This document shows, one piece after another, positions 32,373 to 41,188 of a stretch of 64,000 nucleotides of DNA. Below the pieces are notes generated by a model. The model saw only the letters and a list, made by a program, of their open reading frames with translations, was not told where the DNA came from and searched no databases. A program made the translations under genes and the position numbers. This stretch comes from Dyella japonica DSM 16301 (GTDB lineage Bacteria; Pseudomonadota; Gammaproteobacteria; Xanthomonadales; Rhodanobacteraceae), in NCBI RefSeq assembly GCF_001010355.1, contig NZ_JPLA01000028.1:37707-101706 (forward strand). Reading direction: 5' to 3'. How positions within the stretch are numbered: the stretch's first letter is position 1; every line of letters starts with the position of its first letter.

Positions 32373-33815
32373 CTAGGGCGGGGCCTTTGCCGCAGGGTTT
32401 ATCAAGGCGTCGAGCTCGGCGCGTTCCAGCAGGCGACCGGCGAGCACCACCGCGCGAATGCGCTGCGTATTGCCAATGTCCTTGGTGGGATCGGCGTCGA
32501 GCAACACCAGGTCAGCCCGCTTGCCGACGGCCACCGATCCGCTCGCGCCCTCGATATGCAGGAACCTCGCGGGCTCGAGCGTGGCCGTGCGCAGTGCCTC
32601 GATCGGCGTCAGCCCCGAAGCGACCAGCAGCTGCAATTCCTCATGCAGGGAATAGCCCGGGTAGACGCCCGGCATGGGTGAGTCCGTGCCCGCCATGATG
32701 GGAACACCAGCCTGATGCAGAATGGACACGATGTTGCGCGCAATGGGCCAGCGCCGAGCTGCCAGGCCAGCGTCCTCTTTCGTGTATTGCCCCAGGAAAC
32801 TCTGCCAACGGCGTTGCTCATCCGGACGAAGAAGTCGCCAGCGAGAGTCATCGCCGGGCTGATTGTGTTGAGCGAACGCATCTTCGTCGGCAAGCACGAG
32901 TGTCGGAACCTGCACCTGGCCGGTGGCAGCGAGCGCCTTGGCCGTCCGTCTGCACACGTCTTGATCAAACGCTTCGAGAATCTCCCCTTCCTGCGCGCTG
33001 GCGCCGGACATCAGCGCGTCGCCCTCAAGGCCTTTGCGCTCGGCCAGGGTCCTGGCCTCGGCGGATGAGCAGGCCTCGTAGACCTGGGTCAGATGCTCAC
33101 CGGTGCGCTGCCCGGCACGGGCAGCCTCCAGCAGCGTGATGCTGGCAGGTACATGCCCCACGACCGGCAGCGAGCGCGCCCTCGCCTCGGCCATGATGGC
33201 GCGCCAGTGCGTGGCAGGCACTTCGGAGAAGACCTTGATGAAATCGGCACCGGCATCAGCGGCAGCATCCACATCAGCCGCCGCGCCTTCAGGCGATTTG
33301 CCGTACACCGCGATACCGGCTGCCACGATGTGCGGCGCGACAAGCTGACCGTTGTCCACCGCTGCGCGCCAACGTTTCACCAACAGCATCGACGCCGCAT
33401 CCGAGCGCATGTCTCGCACGCCAGTAACGCCGTTGGCCACATACATGGCAAACGACCAGTCGTTAGGCGGACGATGCGAGGAGAGATTGAACAGATGGAC
33501 ATGCATGTCCATCAGACCAGGCATCAAGTAGCGTCCACGTCCGTCGATACGCCGGGCCGAGTCACCCATGTGCGCAACGCCGGGCGCATCGATGGAGACA
33601 ATGCGGCCATCCTTGACCACCACCGTTCGCGGACCCACGGTACGGCCGGCTTCAACATCGACGATCGTCACATCGGTGATGACCACCGACGGATCGCCAG
33701 ACTCGGGCGCAGCTCGCGCAGCCATCGTTCCCAGGACCATGGCAAGCATGGCTGGAATCAGCAGCAGCTGGATCCAAGGGCGGGATGGAGCGTGCATGCG
33801 GGATCGATGGCTCAA
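32373..33815 (-). CDS. Secreted amidohydrolase (imidazolonepropionase-like)
   Basis: 480 residues with a signal peptide (LLLIPAMLAMVLGTMAARAA). Metal ligands of the amidohydrolase superfamily are visible: HVH in MPGLMDMHVHLF, the bridging Lys region in FIKVFSEVP, His in PVVGHVPAS, and the Asp in IMAGTDSPMPG. The C-terminal ARFLHIEGASGSVAVGKRAD closes the composite beta domain. Substrates in this group include dipeptides and cyclic amides. Probably periplasmic. A second ATG 18 bases downstream is possible. Confidence 0.85.
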   Translation of the reverse strand: MSHRSRMHAPSRPWIQLLLIPAMLAMVLGTMAARAAPESGDPSVVITDVTIVDVEAGRTVGPRTVVVKDGRIVSIDAPGVAHMGDSARRIDGRGRYLMPGLMDMHVHLFNLSSHRPPNDWSFAMYVANGVTGVRDMRSDAASMLLVKRWRAAVDNGQLVAPHIVAAGIAVYGKSPEGAAADVDAAADAGADFIKVFSEVPATHWRAIMAEARARSLPVVGHVPASITLLEAARAGQRTGEHLTQVYEACSSAEARTLAERKGLEGDALMSGASAQEGEILEAFDQDVCRRTAKALAATGQVQVPTLVLADEDAFAQHNQPGDDSRWRLLRPDEQRRWQSFLGQYTKEDAGLAARRWPIARNIVSILHQAGVPIMAGTDSPMPGVYPGYSLHEELQLLVASGLTPIEALRTATLEPARFLHIEGASGSVAVGKRADLVLLDADPTKDIGNTQRIRAVVLAGRLLERAELDALINPAAKAPP

Positions 33816-33882
33816 CGGGTGATCTTCATGGGCAGAGTTTGCCTGGATTCCCAGGCGACGCCATATGGTCTACGCGCGCGCA

Positions 33883-34932
33883 TCATTGGTCGGGAGCCTG
33901 CACGCTATAGCCATCCGCCTGCAGTGCACTCAGATACCCGTCCGGCGCGAGCAGCTCATGCATGGGCAGTACCGCAAAGCTCTGCCTGTCCTTGTCCAGC
34001 GCATGCTCGGCGCTGTCGATCCAGCTTTTCCGGACGCGGCCTTCGATATCGCCGATACCGAGCACCATGGCGAATTGCGAGCCGTCCAGCGTCGACAGGC
34101 AGGAATCCTGCTGCGCTTGCGACAGGATGGACCGCAGCGTGGCGAGGTCCCCGGTTGCCCAGGCATTCGCTCGCGCCATGGTCTGCGCCAATCCCTTATC
34201 CAACGCATCCAACACCTGGCCCAGGCACGGCTGATCGTTCATCGATGTGTCGCTCAAGGAACGGACGGCCTGACCGGGATCTTTCAGCAATAACTGATAC
34301 GACGTGTTGATGCTGGCGACACCATGGTGGTTGGCGGCCTTGTAAACAACATGCTCCAAACCGTCATCGTCGACCAGACCGTAGCGCTTGAGCGCTGCCT
34401 CATAGAGCTCGCGGCCCGCCAGGATGGGGCGCATATATTCCACACGGTGATTGTCGCCAAGATACTTGGCCTTCAGCGCCAGCCAGTGCTGATAGACCTC
34501 TGGCGCCAGCACGTCCCGCAGGCTCTGTTGATGTGGATTTTGCCCAAGCTCGCGGGCTGACGGCATCATCGAGCTTCGATAGAAACTCGTGTGTACGCCG
34601 ATCTCCAGACTCGGCAATTTCAATAGCGCCTGCGATGCGGCAATCCGGCTTTCGACATCGGCCGATTGCCACTGCATGTTCTTGGGCACCGGCGAGGTAA
34701 GGCCGAGCACCCACATGACATGATCTCCCTTGCTCACCTTCCACAGCGCGGGCCCGGGCACGACGCCGGTCACCACCACGGGCGCCAGCGTTGGAACAGC
34801 GCCCGATGTCGGTACCGATTGGGCGTAGGCCATGCCATGCAAGCCGGCCAGCAAGGCCGCGGCGATTGGAAGGCCAAGGATAGATCGCCGTCGATGTGTC
34901 CGTCGAAAGTAGTCCAGTCCGCCCACCAGCAT
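33883..34932 (-). CDS. TraB/GumN family protein
   Basis: About 349 residues with a signal peptide ending near GMAYAQSV. The motif PALWKVSKGDHVMWVLGLTS with ESRIAASQALLKLPSLEIG matches TraB/GumN, although the usual GxxH is altered to GLTS. Members occur with the xanthan gum cluster in Xanthomonas but are widespread and may be metalloprotease-like. ATG 34932 is chosen; the longer frame adds only a basic lead. Confidence 0.75.
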   Translation of the reverse strand: MLVGGLDYFRRTHRRRSILGLPIAAALLAGLHGMAYAQSVPTSGAVPTLAPVVVTGVVPGPALWKVSKGDHVMWVLGLTSPVPKNMQWQSADVESRIAASQALLKLPSLEIGVHTSFYRSSMMPSARELGQNPHQQSLRDVLAPEVYQHWLALKAKYLGDNHRVEYMRPILAGRELYEAALKRYGLVDDDGLEHVVYKAANHHGVASINTSYQLLLKDPGQAVRSLSDTSMNDQPCLGQVLDALDKGLAQTMARANAWATGDLATLRSILSQAQQDSCLSTLDGSQFAMVLGIGDIEGRVRKSWIDSAEHALDKDRQSFAVLPMHELLAPDGYLSALQADGYSVQAPDQ

Positions 34933-35040
34933 GGCAATCCCTTTGCGCGAGCGCTTCTGCTCGCCACGATGCGCATGAACCCGTGCTACGCCTTCTTTGT
35001 GCCTTGTAGACATCGGAAACGGACGTCCGGCTTCACGCTT

Positions 35041-35439
35041 TTATCCAGGCATGGCACTCATGTGGAGCAGCCCCCAGCCGTGACCGTCCAGATCGACAAA
35101 ACTGTGCGTATACATGAAGCCGAAATCCTCCGGCTTGTCGTAGGTCGTTCCGCCGGCAGCGATCGCTTTGGCGACAAGACTATCCACTTCCTCGCGACTC
35201 TCGCAGCTGAGGGAGAGCAGCACCTCGACCGCCTTGCTCGTGTCACAGATGGCCTTGGGCGTGAAGTCGCGAAACCTGGCATGGGTCAGCAACATCACCG
35301 AAATCGTGTCGCTGACGACGATGCAGGCGCCAGCGCCGTCAGTGAACTGGGGATGGCGTGAGAAGCCGAGCGCCTCGAAAAAGGCGATCGACTTGGCGAG
35401 GTCGGCGACCGGGAGGTTGATGAACACTTGTTTGCTCAC
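35041..35439 (-). CDS. VOC-family glyoxalase-like protein
   Basis: 132 residues. It starts at the GTG (VSKQVFINLPVADLAKSIAF), since AAGGAG lies six bases before it; an ATG 21 bases upstream lacks this. The fold markers FFEALGFSRHPQF, VLLSLSCESREEV and FVDLDGHGWGLLHM are typical of PhnB-like VOC proteins. The long upstream continuation of this frame is antisense to the channel gene and not real. Confidence 0.8.
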   Translation of the reverse strand: MSKQVFINLPVADLAKSIAFFEALGFSRHPQFTDGAGACIVVSDTISVMLLTHARFRDFTPKAICDTSKAVEVLLSLSCESREEVDSLVAKAIAAGGTTYDKPEDFGFMYTHSFVDLDGHGWGLLHMSAMPG

Positions 35440-35498
35440 GGAAGGCTCCTTGGTGCCCATGGTTTGGATATCGCACTCACGCCTTGACCGACGATAGC

Positions 35499-36182
35499 CT
35501 AGTCGTCGACGTAACTCTCCTTGGGAGGGTATACCCCTGCCAGGCGTGCAATGAGTATCGCGACGAACAGGACCCCGGCAATCTGCTCGATCATGCACAG
35601 GCCGCGCGCCTGGCGCGAGAGCGGCGAAATGTCTCCAAAGCCCGTGCTGGTGAGCACGGTGATGCTCAAGTAGAGCGCGTCCGCATAGACCAGTCGACCC
35701 GGTTGCCCGACGACCATGTACGACTGCGGATAAAAGTACCCGATGATCGCGTACAGATAAGCCCAGAGCACGCCGATCAGCAGGTAGGCAGCGGCAGCGC
35801 CGTACAGCTTGTCCTGCGTCATGATCCTGGGCTGGAAAACGTAGCGCACCAGATAGGCCGTGGTGAGGAAATAGAGCGATGCGCTGAACATCCAGGACCG
35901 CGCCAGCTCCAGGTCGCTGTCGTACCACAGGCCCAGATACTGAAACCACACGGCGGTTCCGGCAAGCAACAGGGCAGCCACGAAGGACAGCGTCGTTCGT
36001 CCGACCGCCGCGACCGTCGCGATCAGGAGGAACATGTTGATGCCATTGACAACCAGGCGGCCGCGATCGCTCTGCGGGGCGAACGACACCGCAATGATCA
36101 GCAGGATGATCACGACAAACAACCAGAAGCAGCGTTGATAGAAAATGCGCGACATCGCGTTGCGTGCGGTACCGATACCCAT
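35499..36182 (-). CDS. Two-pore-helix potassium channel-like protein
   Basis: 227 residues with five or six membrane segments. The pore loop ITVLTSTGFGD (GFGD at 181-184) is the potassium selectivity filter in the GFGD variant, followed by ISPLSRQARGLCMIEQIAGV, the inner helix. There is no cytoplasmic RCK domain. Four subunits would form the channel in the inner membrane. It stands alone in a minus-strand row. Confidence 0.85.
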   Translation of the reverse strand: MGIGTARNAMSRIFYQRCFWLFVVIILLIIAVSFAPQSDRGRLVVNGINMFLLIATVAAVGRTTLSFVAALLLAGTAVWFQYLGLWYDSDLELARSWMFSASLYFLTTAYLVRYVFQPRIMTQDKLYGAAAAYLLIGVLWAYLYAIIGYFYPQSYMVVGQPGRLVYADALYLSITVLTSTGFGDISPLSRQARGLCMIEQIAGVLFVAILIARLAGVYPPKESYVDD

Positions 36183-36360
36183 ACTGACCTCTCGCGCGGT
36201 TCGTTATGAGTTTTCCAAGACCGTCCGGCAAATCATCCGATCGATGTCCGCCGGTCTCCAACAACGCGGATGATCGCGTCACGCCCCTTCGAAAGCGCCC
36301 CCGCTTACCTCATCATCGTTGTCCTTGACCTGTGAAGGCCAGGACAAGAGTGTCCAGTCC

Positions 36361-36391
36361 AAAAGAAAAGGGCCGGCGTAGCCGACCCTTT
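36361..36391 (-). terminator. Rho-independent terminator of dcp
   Basis: On the minus strand an 11-bp stem (AAAGGGTCGGC with one wobble) closes a three-base loop and is followed by TCTTTT. It lies 24 bp after the peptidase stop. Confidence 0.8.
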
Positions 36392-36414
36392 CTTGTTTCA
36401 ACAGGTAGAACGCT

Positions 36415-38622
36415 TTACTTCTTCTGCGGCGCTTCCTTCAGGCCACGGTTGAGCAGCATCGGCTCGATGCTCGGATCCTTGCCGCGCCAGTTCTTGTACA
36501 TCGTGGCCAGATCCTGCGTGTTGCCCTGCGAGAGGATCATTGCGCGGAAGCGGTCACCGTTTTCCCGGGTCAGGCCACCCTTGTCGACAAAGCCCTGGAA
36601 GGCGTCGTCGGCCAGCATTTCCGTCCACAGATAGGCGTAGTAGCCGGCGGCGTAGCCATTGCCCCAGATGTGCTGGAAGTAGCTGGAGCGGTAGCGCGGC
36701 GGCACGTAGCTCAGGCTGATCTTGGCCTTGGCCAGCGCATCCATCTCGAACTTGTCCGGATCCTGCTTGGGCGCATCGGCGCTCAGGCTATGCCAGCTCA
36801 TGTCGAGCAACGCAGCCGAGAGCAACTCGGTCATGTCGTAGCCCTTGTTGAAGGTCTTGGCCTTCTTGATCTTCTCGACCAGTTCGGCCGGCATCGGCTC
36901 CTTAGTCTGATAGTTCTTCGCATAGTTGGCGAAGATCTTCGGATCGGTGGCCCAGTGTTCGTTGAACTGCGACGGGAACTCCACGAAATCGCGCGCCGTG
37001 GCCGAACCCGAAAGACTCGGATACTCGGAATTGGCGAACATGCCATGCAGACCATGGCCAAACTCATGGAACATGGTGATCACGTCGTCGAACGACAGCA
37101 GCGCCGGCTGGCCCGGTGCCGGCTTGGTGAAGTTGGCGACGTTGAACACCACGGGCTTGGTGCCCATCAGCTTGGATTGCGCCACCAGGTTGCTCATCCA
37201 TGCGCCACCCTGCTTGTTGTCGCGCTTGAAGTAGTCGCAGTAGAACAGCGCCATCGAGGTGCCGTCCTTGTCGAACACTTCGAACACGCGCACGTCAGGC
37301 TGCCAGACGGGGATGTCCTTGCGCTCCCTGAAGGTCAGGCCATAGAGCTGGTTGGCGGCGTAGAACACGCCGTTCTGCAGCACGTTGTCCAGCTCGAAGT
37401 ACGGCTTGATCTGCGATTCGTCCAGATCGTACTTGGCCTTGCGCACCTGCTCGGAGTAGTGGTTCCAGTCCCACGCCTCGACCTTGAAGCCGCCCTTCTG
37501 CTGGTCGATTACATCCTGGATGTCCTTGGCCTCGCGTTCGGCGCGCGCCGTGGCCGCCGGGGCCAGCTTGTCCATGAAGGTCAGGGCCGCTTCCGGCGTC
37601 TTGGCCATCTGGTCTTCCAGCTTCCACGCGGCGTAGCTGGAGAAGCCCAGCAGCTTGGCCTGCTCCGCGCGAATCTGCGCAATACGGGAAATCAGCTCAC
37701 GCGTGTCGTTGTCGTCGCCCTTTTCCGCGCGATTCCACGACGCCTTGAACAGCTGCTCGCGTGTGGCGCGGTCGTTGAGGTTCTGCAACGCCGGCTGCTG
37801 CGTGGTGTTCTGCAGCGGGATCACCCACTTGCCGTCCAGCTTGCGACTGGCCGCAGCCTGCGACGCGGCGGCGATATCGCCATCGGACAAGCCGTCGAGC
37901 TTGGCCTTGTCGTCCACCACCAGCGCACCGGCCTTGGTGCCAGCCAGCAGCTTCTTGGTGAACTGGGCGCGCAGGCCGGACTCTTCCTTGTTGAGGTCCT
38001 TGAGCTTGGTCTTGTCGGCGTCGGAGAGTTTTGCGCCGCCGCGCACGAAGTTCTTGTAGGTGACCTCGACCAGGCGCTTGGATTCTGGATCGAGCTTGAG
38101 CGAATCACGCTGGTTGTAGATCGTCTCGATGCGTTTGAAGAGCTTGTCGTTCAGCACGATGGCGTCCTGATGCTCCGCAAACTTGGGCGCTTCGTCCTGC
38201 TGCACTTTCTGCAGCACGTCGTTGGTGTTGGCCCCCGTCACCGCAAAGAAGGCGCGGCGAACGCGGGACAGCAGCTGACCCGACTTCTCCATCGGGATGA
38301 AGGTGTTCTCGAAGGTCGGCGCATCCGGGTTGTCGGCGATCTTGTTGATCTCCTCCAGATGCTGCTTCATGCCCTCCTCCAGTGCCGGCTGGTAGTCGCC
38401 ATCCTTGATCTTGTCGAACGGCGGCGCCTCGAACGGCAGCGTGCTGGGCGAGAGGAACGGGTTGACGGCACTGACCTCGGCCGCCGGCGCCGCCGTGGAC
38501 GCCTTGGCTGGCGCGGTGCCGGCAGGAGCGGGTGCAGGCGGCGCAGCCTGTTCGTTCGATTGCTGCGAACAGGCAGCCAGGGCAATGGACGTGGCTATGA
38601 CGAGCGTACGAAGGCGTGGCAT
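36415..38622 (-). CDS. dcp: Peptidyl-dipeptidase Dcp-type M3 metallopeptidase, lipoprotein
   Basis: 735 residues. The signal peptide ends in LAACS, so it is an envelope lipoprotein, unlike cytoplasmic E. coli Dcp. The zinc site HEFGHGLHGMF is near residue 517; the downstream glutamate ligand is in ATARDFVEFPSQ, and the C-terminus has FQHIWGNGYAAGYYAYLW, the substrate-binding Tyr/Gly loop of M3. It removes dipeptides from peptide C-termini. A strong terminator follows. Confidence 0.9.
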   Translation of the reverse strand: MPRLRTLVIATSIALAACSQQSNEQAAPPAPAPAGTAPAKASTAAPAAEVSAVNPFLSPSTLPFEAPPFDKIKDGDYQPALEEGMKQHLEEINKIADNPDAPTFENTFIPMEKSGQLLSRVRRAFFAVTGANTNDVLQKVQQDEAPKFAEHQDAIVLNDKLFKRIETIYNQRDSLKLDPESKRLVEVTYKNFVRGGAKLSDADKTKLKDLNKEESGLRAQFTKKLLAGTKAGALVVDDKAKLDGLSDGDIAAASQAAASRKLDGKWVIPLQNTTQQPALQNLNDRATREQLFKASWNRAEKGDDNDTRELISRIAQIRAEQAKLLGFSSYAAWKLEDQMAKTPEAALTFMDKLAPAATARAEREAKDIQDVIDQQKGGFKVEAWDWNHYSEQVRKAKYDLDESQIKPYFELDNVLQNGVFYAANQLYGLTFRERKDIPVWQPDVRVFEVFDKDGTSMALFYCDYFKRDNKQGGAWMSNLVAQSKLMGTKPVVFNVANFTKPAPGQPALLSFDDVITMFHEFGHGLHGMFANSEYPSLSGSATARDFVEFPSQFNEHWATDPKIFANYAKNYQTKEPMPAELVEKIKKAKTFNKGYDMTELLSAALLDMSWHSLSADAPKQDPDKFEMDALAKAKISLSYVPPRYRSSYFQHIWGNGYAAGYYAYLWTEMLADDAFQGFVDKGGLTRENGDRFRAMILSQGNTQDLATMYKNWRGKDPSIEPMLLNRGLKEAPQKK

Positions 38623-38673
38623 CAGGAGTTCCCCGGGGACTGGACAAACCCCGACCTAACCACACCTTGCCTC

Positions 38674-38697
38674 GTCTGCCATGGGTCGAAAGTCAGG
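38674..38697 (+). repeat. Dispersed hairpin repeat, copy 17 (degenerate)
   Basis: Left arm GTCTGC, loop ATGGGTCGAA, damaged right arm GTCAGG. It lies about 50 bp upstream of the dcp start. Confidence 0.6.
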
Positions 38698-38907
38698 GCC
38701 GTACCAACTTAGCCGGCTGCTGCCGCCTCGTTCATCAACCCATCGCGAAAAGCTGCGACTCCGGGCAGCTAAAAACCTTCGGCCCGATAGGCCACGTGAT
38801 GCGCCAGCTTCACCTACGGAATCAATCAGATGAGTCGACCAGTGGCCGCCCGCAACGCCGCGGCAGCATTGCGGACACGTCGGCACTTTTGACAGCTGGC
38901 GGCCGAG

Positions 38908-38931
38908 GCCTGCCTAGGGTCGGAAGCGGAC
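38908..38931 (+). repeat. Dispersed hairpin repeat, copy 18
   Basis: Left arm degenerate (CCTGCC), right arm GCGGAC, loop TAGGGTCGGA. The nearest minus-strand stop is 169 bp away. Confidence 0.7.
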
Positions 38932-39014
38932 AACTCAGCCCGAATCCTCCGTTGATATCTTCTGCGAGTCTCCCGAAGAGCTTCGTCGCTGATCAACGTG
39001 CGGCCACCCGGATG

Positions 39015-39063
39015 GCCAAGCCGAACGAGTTCGACACTCCTGCGTCGTAGCGTTCGGCTTGGC
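39015..39063. repeat. Inverted repeat GCCAAGCCGAACG
   Basis: A perfect 13-bp stem with a 23-base loop, between repeat copy 18 and the lipoprotein stop. There is no T tract, so it is not a simple terminator on either strand. Confidence 0.7.
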
Positions 39064-39100
39064 GCGGCCTCAGGAAGTTCAAGACAGCGAAGAAGGCGCT

Positions 39101-39751
39101 TTAGACCCTCAGTGCCTGTTGCTCTACATCGCTAACGCAGGAGCTGGCAGCCTTGTGAAGGAACTCCTTCAGCAGCGCTGCATGATTTGCACGAAGTGCG
39201 TCGTTCGTCGGCGGGTCGTTGGGATCGGTCGGATCAATCTTGCACAAATGTTGCGCAACCAGTGCACCGGTCTTTCCGTCGATCAGACGAACACGTGCCG
39301 CATAGTTGACATGATACTTTCCCCATTGGGACGGGTAGTAGTTGTACATCCAATTGATCGTCTTCACGTCAAGGATGACATCAGCACCCGGATAGATCTT
39401 CACCAGTGACGCCGGATTGTCGTCGGTAGCGATCGTATGCGAGGAGGGAAGCAAGGTAGCCGACCGCTTTGCCTCCATGTCGCTGGCGAGGTGTTCACTG
39501 ATCTCGATGGCCGGGTCTTCGATATTCTCGGACTTAACCAGTTCGTTTCCTGCACTGATCATCGCCATGGCCCCAAACAGGCCAAACGCGGCCTTGCCTG
39601 GCGTCATTGCCGAAAAATCCGGCTTCGCATATTGCGTAACCACAACGTGCTTGCCCTGCAAAGCCGAACTTGAATCCATCGATTTGGTTGGCGCAGACAC
39701 ACACCCACTCAGAACGGCGGCCATGGCCACCGCACAGCAGAACTTCTTCAT
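39101..39751 (-). CDS. Lipoprotein, unknown function
   Basis: 216 residues from MKKFCCAVAMAAVLSGCVSA; the lipobox is LSGC. The mature part has an inserted hydrophobic stretch (FGLFGAMAMISAG) and two late cysteines. The layout ISEHLASDMEAK and VILDVKTINWMYNYYPSQWG is like small uncharacterised envelope lipoproteins of Xanthomonads; no name can be given. The ATG at 39751 is chosen over one 24 bases upstream because it begins the signal peptide. Confidence 0.6.
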   Translation of the reverse strand: MKKFCCAVAMAAVLSGCVSAPTKSMDSSSALQGKHVVVTQYAKPDFSAMTPGKAAFGLFGAMAMISAGNELVKSENIEDPAIEISEHLASDMEAKRSATLLPSSHTIATDDNPASLVKIYPGADVILDVKTINWMYNYYPSQWGKYHVNYAARVRLIDGKTGALVAQHLCKIDPTDPNDPPTNDALRANHAALLKEFLHKAASSCVSDVEQQALRV

Positions 39752-39827
39752 TTTTCCCCCTGTTGCAATCCCCATGGCCGAGCGGCCGAGGGCATGTTAG
39801 CAATGCACGCAAATGCCGGTCTAGGGC

Positions 39828-39851
39828 GTAGGCTTTGGGTCGAAAGCGGAC
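39828..39851 (+). repeat. Dispersed hairpin repeat, copy 19
   Basis: Left arm decayed (GTAGGC), right arm GCGGAC, loop TTTGGGTCGAAA. It is 29 bp past the stop of the 38-residue membrane protein. Confidence 0.8.
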
Positions 39852-39880
39852 ATTAGGCGCAATTGCTAGCCAACCGCGTC

Positions 39881-39997
39881 TCAAAAGAAGTTCTTTACCA
39901 GCACGTAGATGATCAAGCCAGAGAATGCAGCGAAAGCCGTCCACCAAGCGATCTTTTCGCCCCTCGATTTTGGTGATGTGCCACCCACTCCTACCAT
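39881..39997 (-). CDS. 38-residue single-helix membrane protein
   Basis: MVGVGGTSPKSRGEKIAWWT leads into the helix AFAAFSGLIIYVLVKNFF and a TGA. GGAGAGAG lies well before the ATG. It is a typical small membrane protein with a basic N-terminus, likely inside, and one helix. It sits in the gap between two repeat copies with the usual repeat after its stop, which supports it as a real unit. Function unknown. Confidence 0.65.
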   Translation of the reverse strand: MVGVGGTSPKSRGEKIAWWTAFAAFSGLIIYVLVKNFF

Positions 39998-40019
39998 AGC
40001 GACTCTCTCCTTTGCTTGA

Positions 40020-40043
40020 ATCCGCTTCGGGTCGAAAGCGGAC
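40020..40043 (+). repeat. Dispersed hairpin repeat, copy 20
   Basis: Consensus copy except for the first base, 19 bp past the stop of the broken lipoprotein gene. Confidence 0.9.
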
Positions 40044-40062
40044 ATCCTCTAAACAGTCCATT

Positions 40063-40413
40063 TCACCCAAGGATTGCCCCTTCTATAAGAGCTCGGTCCC
40101 AGCCATCGCTGTTCATACACTGCATGATTTTCCCCTCGGCCTCGTCCGTTGGACTGAACCAATGGCCAGTCCGCTCTAGCTTGTCCAAGCACCTTTTCAA
40201 CCTAGGCGACGCTTGATCGTTGTCACAATTCTCCTTATGCCCAAAGAAAGGCGAACCCTTGGGCACCCAGCAGAATTTCGCATTTGGCGGATTGAGGATT
40301 TGAGCGCCCGCAACTGCATACGGGTTCAGTGATGCACATCCCGCGACGCCCAGGGCGAGGCCGAAGCACATGGTTCAGACGGGGACCAGTAGCTTCTTCC
40401 TATAGGTTGTCAT
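40063..40413 (-). pseudogene. Lipoprotein gene with an in-frame TGA in its signal peptide
   Basis: From the ATG at 40413, which has AAGGAG eight bases upstream, the frame reads MTTYRKKLLVPV, then TGA, then TMCFGLALGVAGC with a lipobox, and continues for 95 more residues (four further cysteines, no known family). The peptide on both sides of the TGA reads as one normal lipoprotein signal. The ATG at 40371 just after the stop has no ribosome site. It is a nonsense mutation, a case of reinitiation, or a sequencing error. Confidence 0.6.
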
Positions 40414-40429
40414 CGCCCACTCCTTGAGT

Positions 40430-40453
40430 ATCCGCTTAGGGTCGAAATCAGAC
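40430..40453 (+). repeat. Dispersed hairpin repeat, copy 21
   Basis: Left arm ATCCGC, loop TTAGGGTCGAAA, decayed right arm TCAGAC. It is 46 bp past the stop of the next secreted-protein gene. Confidence 0.8.
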
Positions 40454-40499
40454 CTTGCGTCGCGGGCTTCGTCATGTCGCGAGTCCCGCCGTCAGCGCC

Positions 40500-41126
40500 C
40501 TATGGATGAAAGCAGCCGCCTAGCAGGGTCGTCTTTGACACGTAGCCAGCCCAGGCCAGCCTCAGCCGCTCGCCGACCACATCAATGCGCATGATTCGCG
40601 GGCGTCGATTCGGATCGTCATCCGCGCCTCCGTCGTAGAGTACCGTCTCATACGGGCCGGCTCCTCCATGGGTCAGGCACGGACCATCGCCAATCAGTTC
40701 GCCGACGTTGTTGATGACATCAAGTACGCGAAGACGATTGATATCCAGCAATACCAGAGCAAGTCGCCCATTGAGAGGGCGATCGTCACGCTTTAGCCAG
40801 AGCACAACCAGTTGCCGGTTCGGGACTGTTACGCCTATGCCCTTGCAGCCTCTATCGAGACCGGCGGATCCCTCCGTCGGGGGAAAGAGCCCAGGCTTCA
40901 TCCCCAGATCGACCGATCGCCCATCCGGCCAAGCGGCCATCACCTGCATATCGTCATTGGTTGCATCGCCGCTTGCCGATTCAAAGCGAATTTCGGAAGG
41001 GCCGCCAGCGATCGAGCATGAGGATGTCCACGCTGGCTTGAAATAGATATCGAATGGCACTCCACCTGGACGTGCTTCAGGCACTCCTTGAAGAGCCAGA
41101 AGTAAAAGCGCCAAGCCAGGGTGCAT
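40500..41126 (-). CDS. Secreted protein, unknown function
   Basis: 208 residues from MHPGLALLLLALQGVPEARP, a signal-like N-terminus. The mature part is beta-rich and contains four cysteines (SSCSIAGG, DRGCKGIG, GPCLTHGG, GGCFHP), which may pair in the periplasm. No family recognised. An ATG 12 bases upstream is also possible. Confidence 0.5.
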   Translation of the reverse strand: MHPGLALLLLALQGVPEARPGGVPFDIYFKPAWTSSCSIAGGPSEIRFESASGDATNDDMQVMAAWPDGRSVDLGMKPGLFPPTEGSAGLDRGCKGIGVTVPNRQLVVLWLKRDDRPLNGRLALVLLDINRLRVLDVINNVGELIGDGPCLTHGGAGPYETVLYDGGADDDPNRRPRIMRIDVVGERLRLAWAGYVSKTTLLGGCFHP

Positions 41127-41163
41127 CGACGGCTCCAATTTGCCTATGAGGTGGACCTACGAT

Positions 41164-41187
41164 GTCCGGGTTAGGTCGGATGCGGGC
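41164..41187 (+). repeat. Dispersed hairpin repeat, copy 22
   Basis: GTCCGG and GCGGGC arms (diverged) with core AGGTCGGA. It ends one base before the next stop codon. Confidence 0.75.
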
Positions 41188-41188
41188 A

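Larger units (their letters stand above)
38623..39014. other. Gap upstream of dcp holding two degenerate repeats
   Basis: No gene is supported. The stretch contains repeat copies 17 and 18. Degeneration of both suggests an older remnant of the repeat-rich DNA. Confidence 0.5.

Noticed and set aside
36670..38712. A 680-codon open frame on the plus strand
   Set aside because: It is antisense to dcp, with the same GC-skew artefact and composition rich in His, Val, Leu and Arg.
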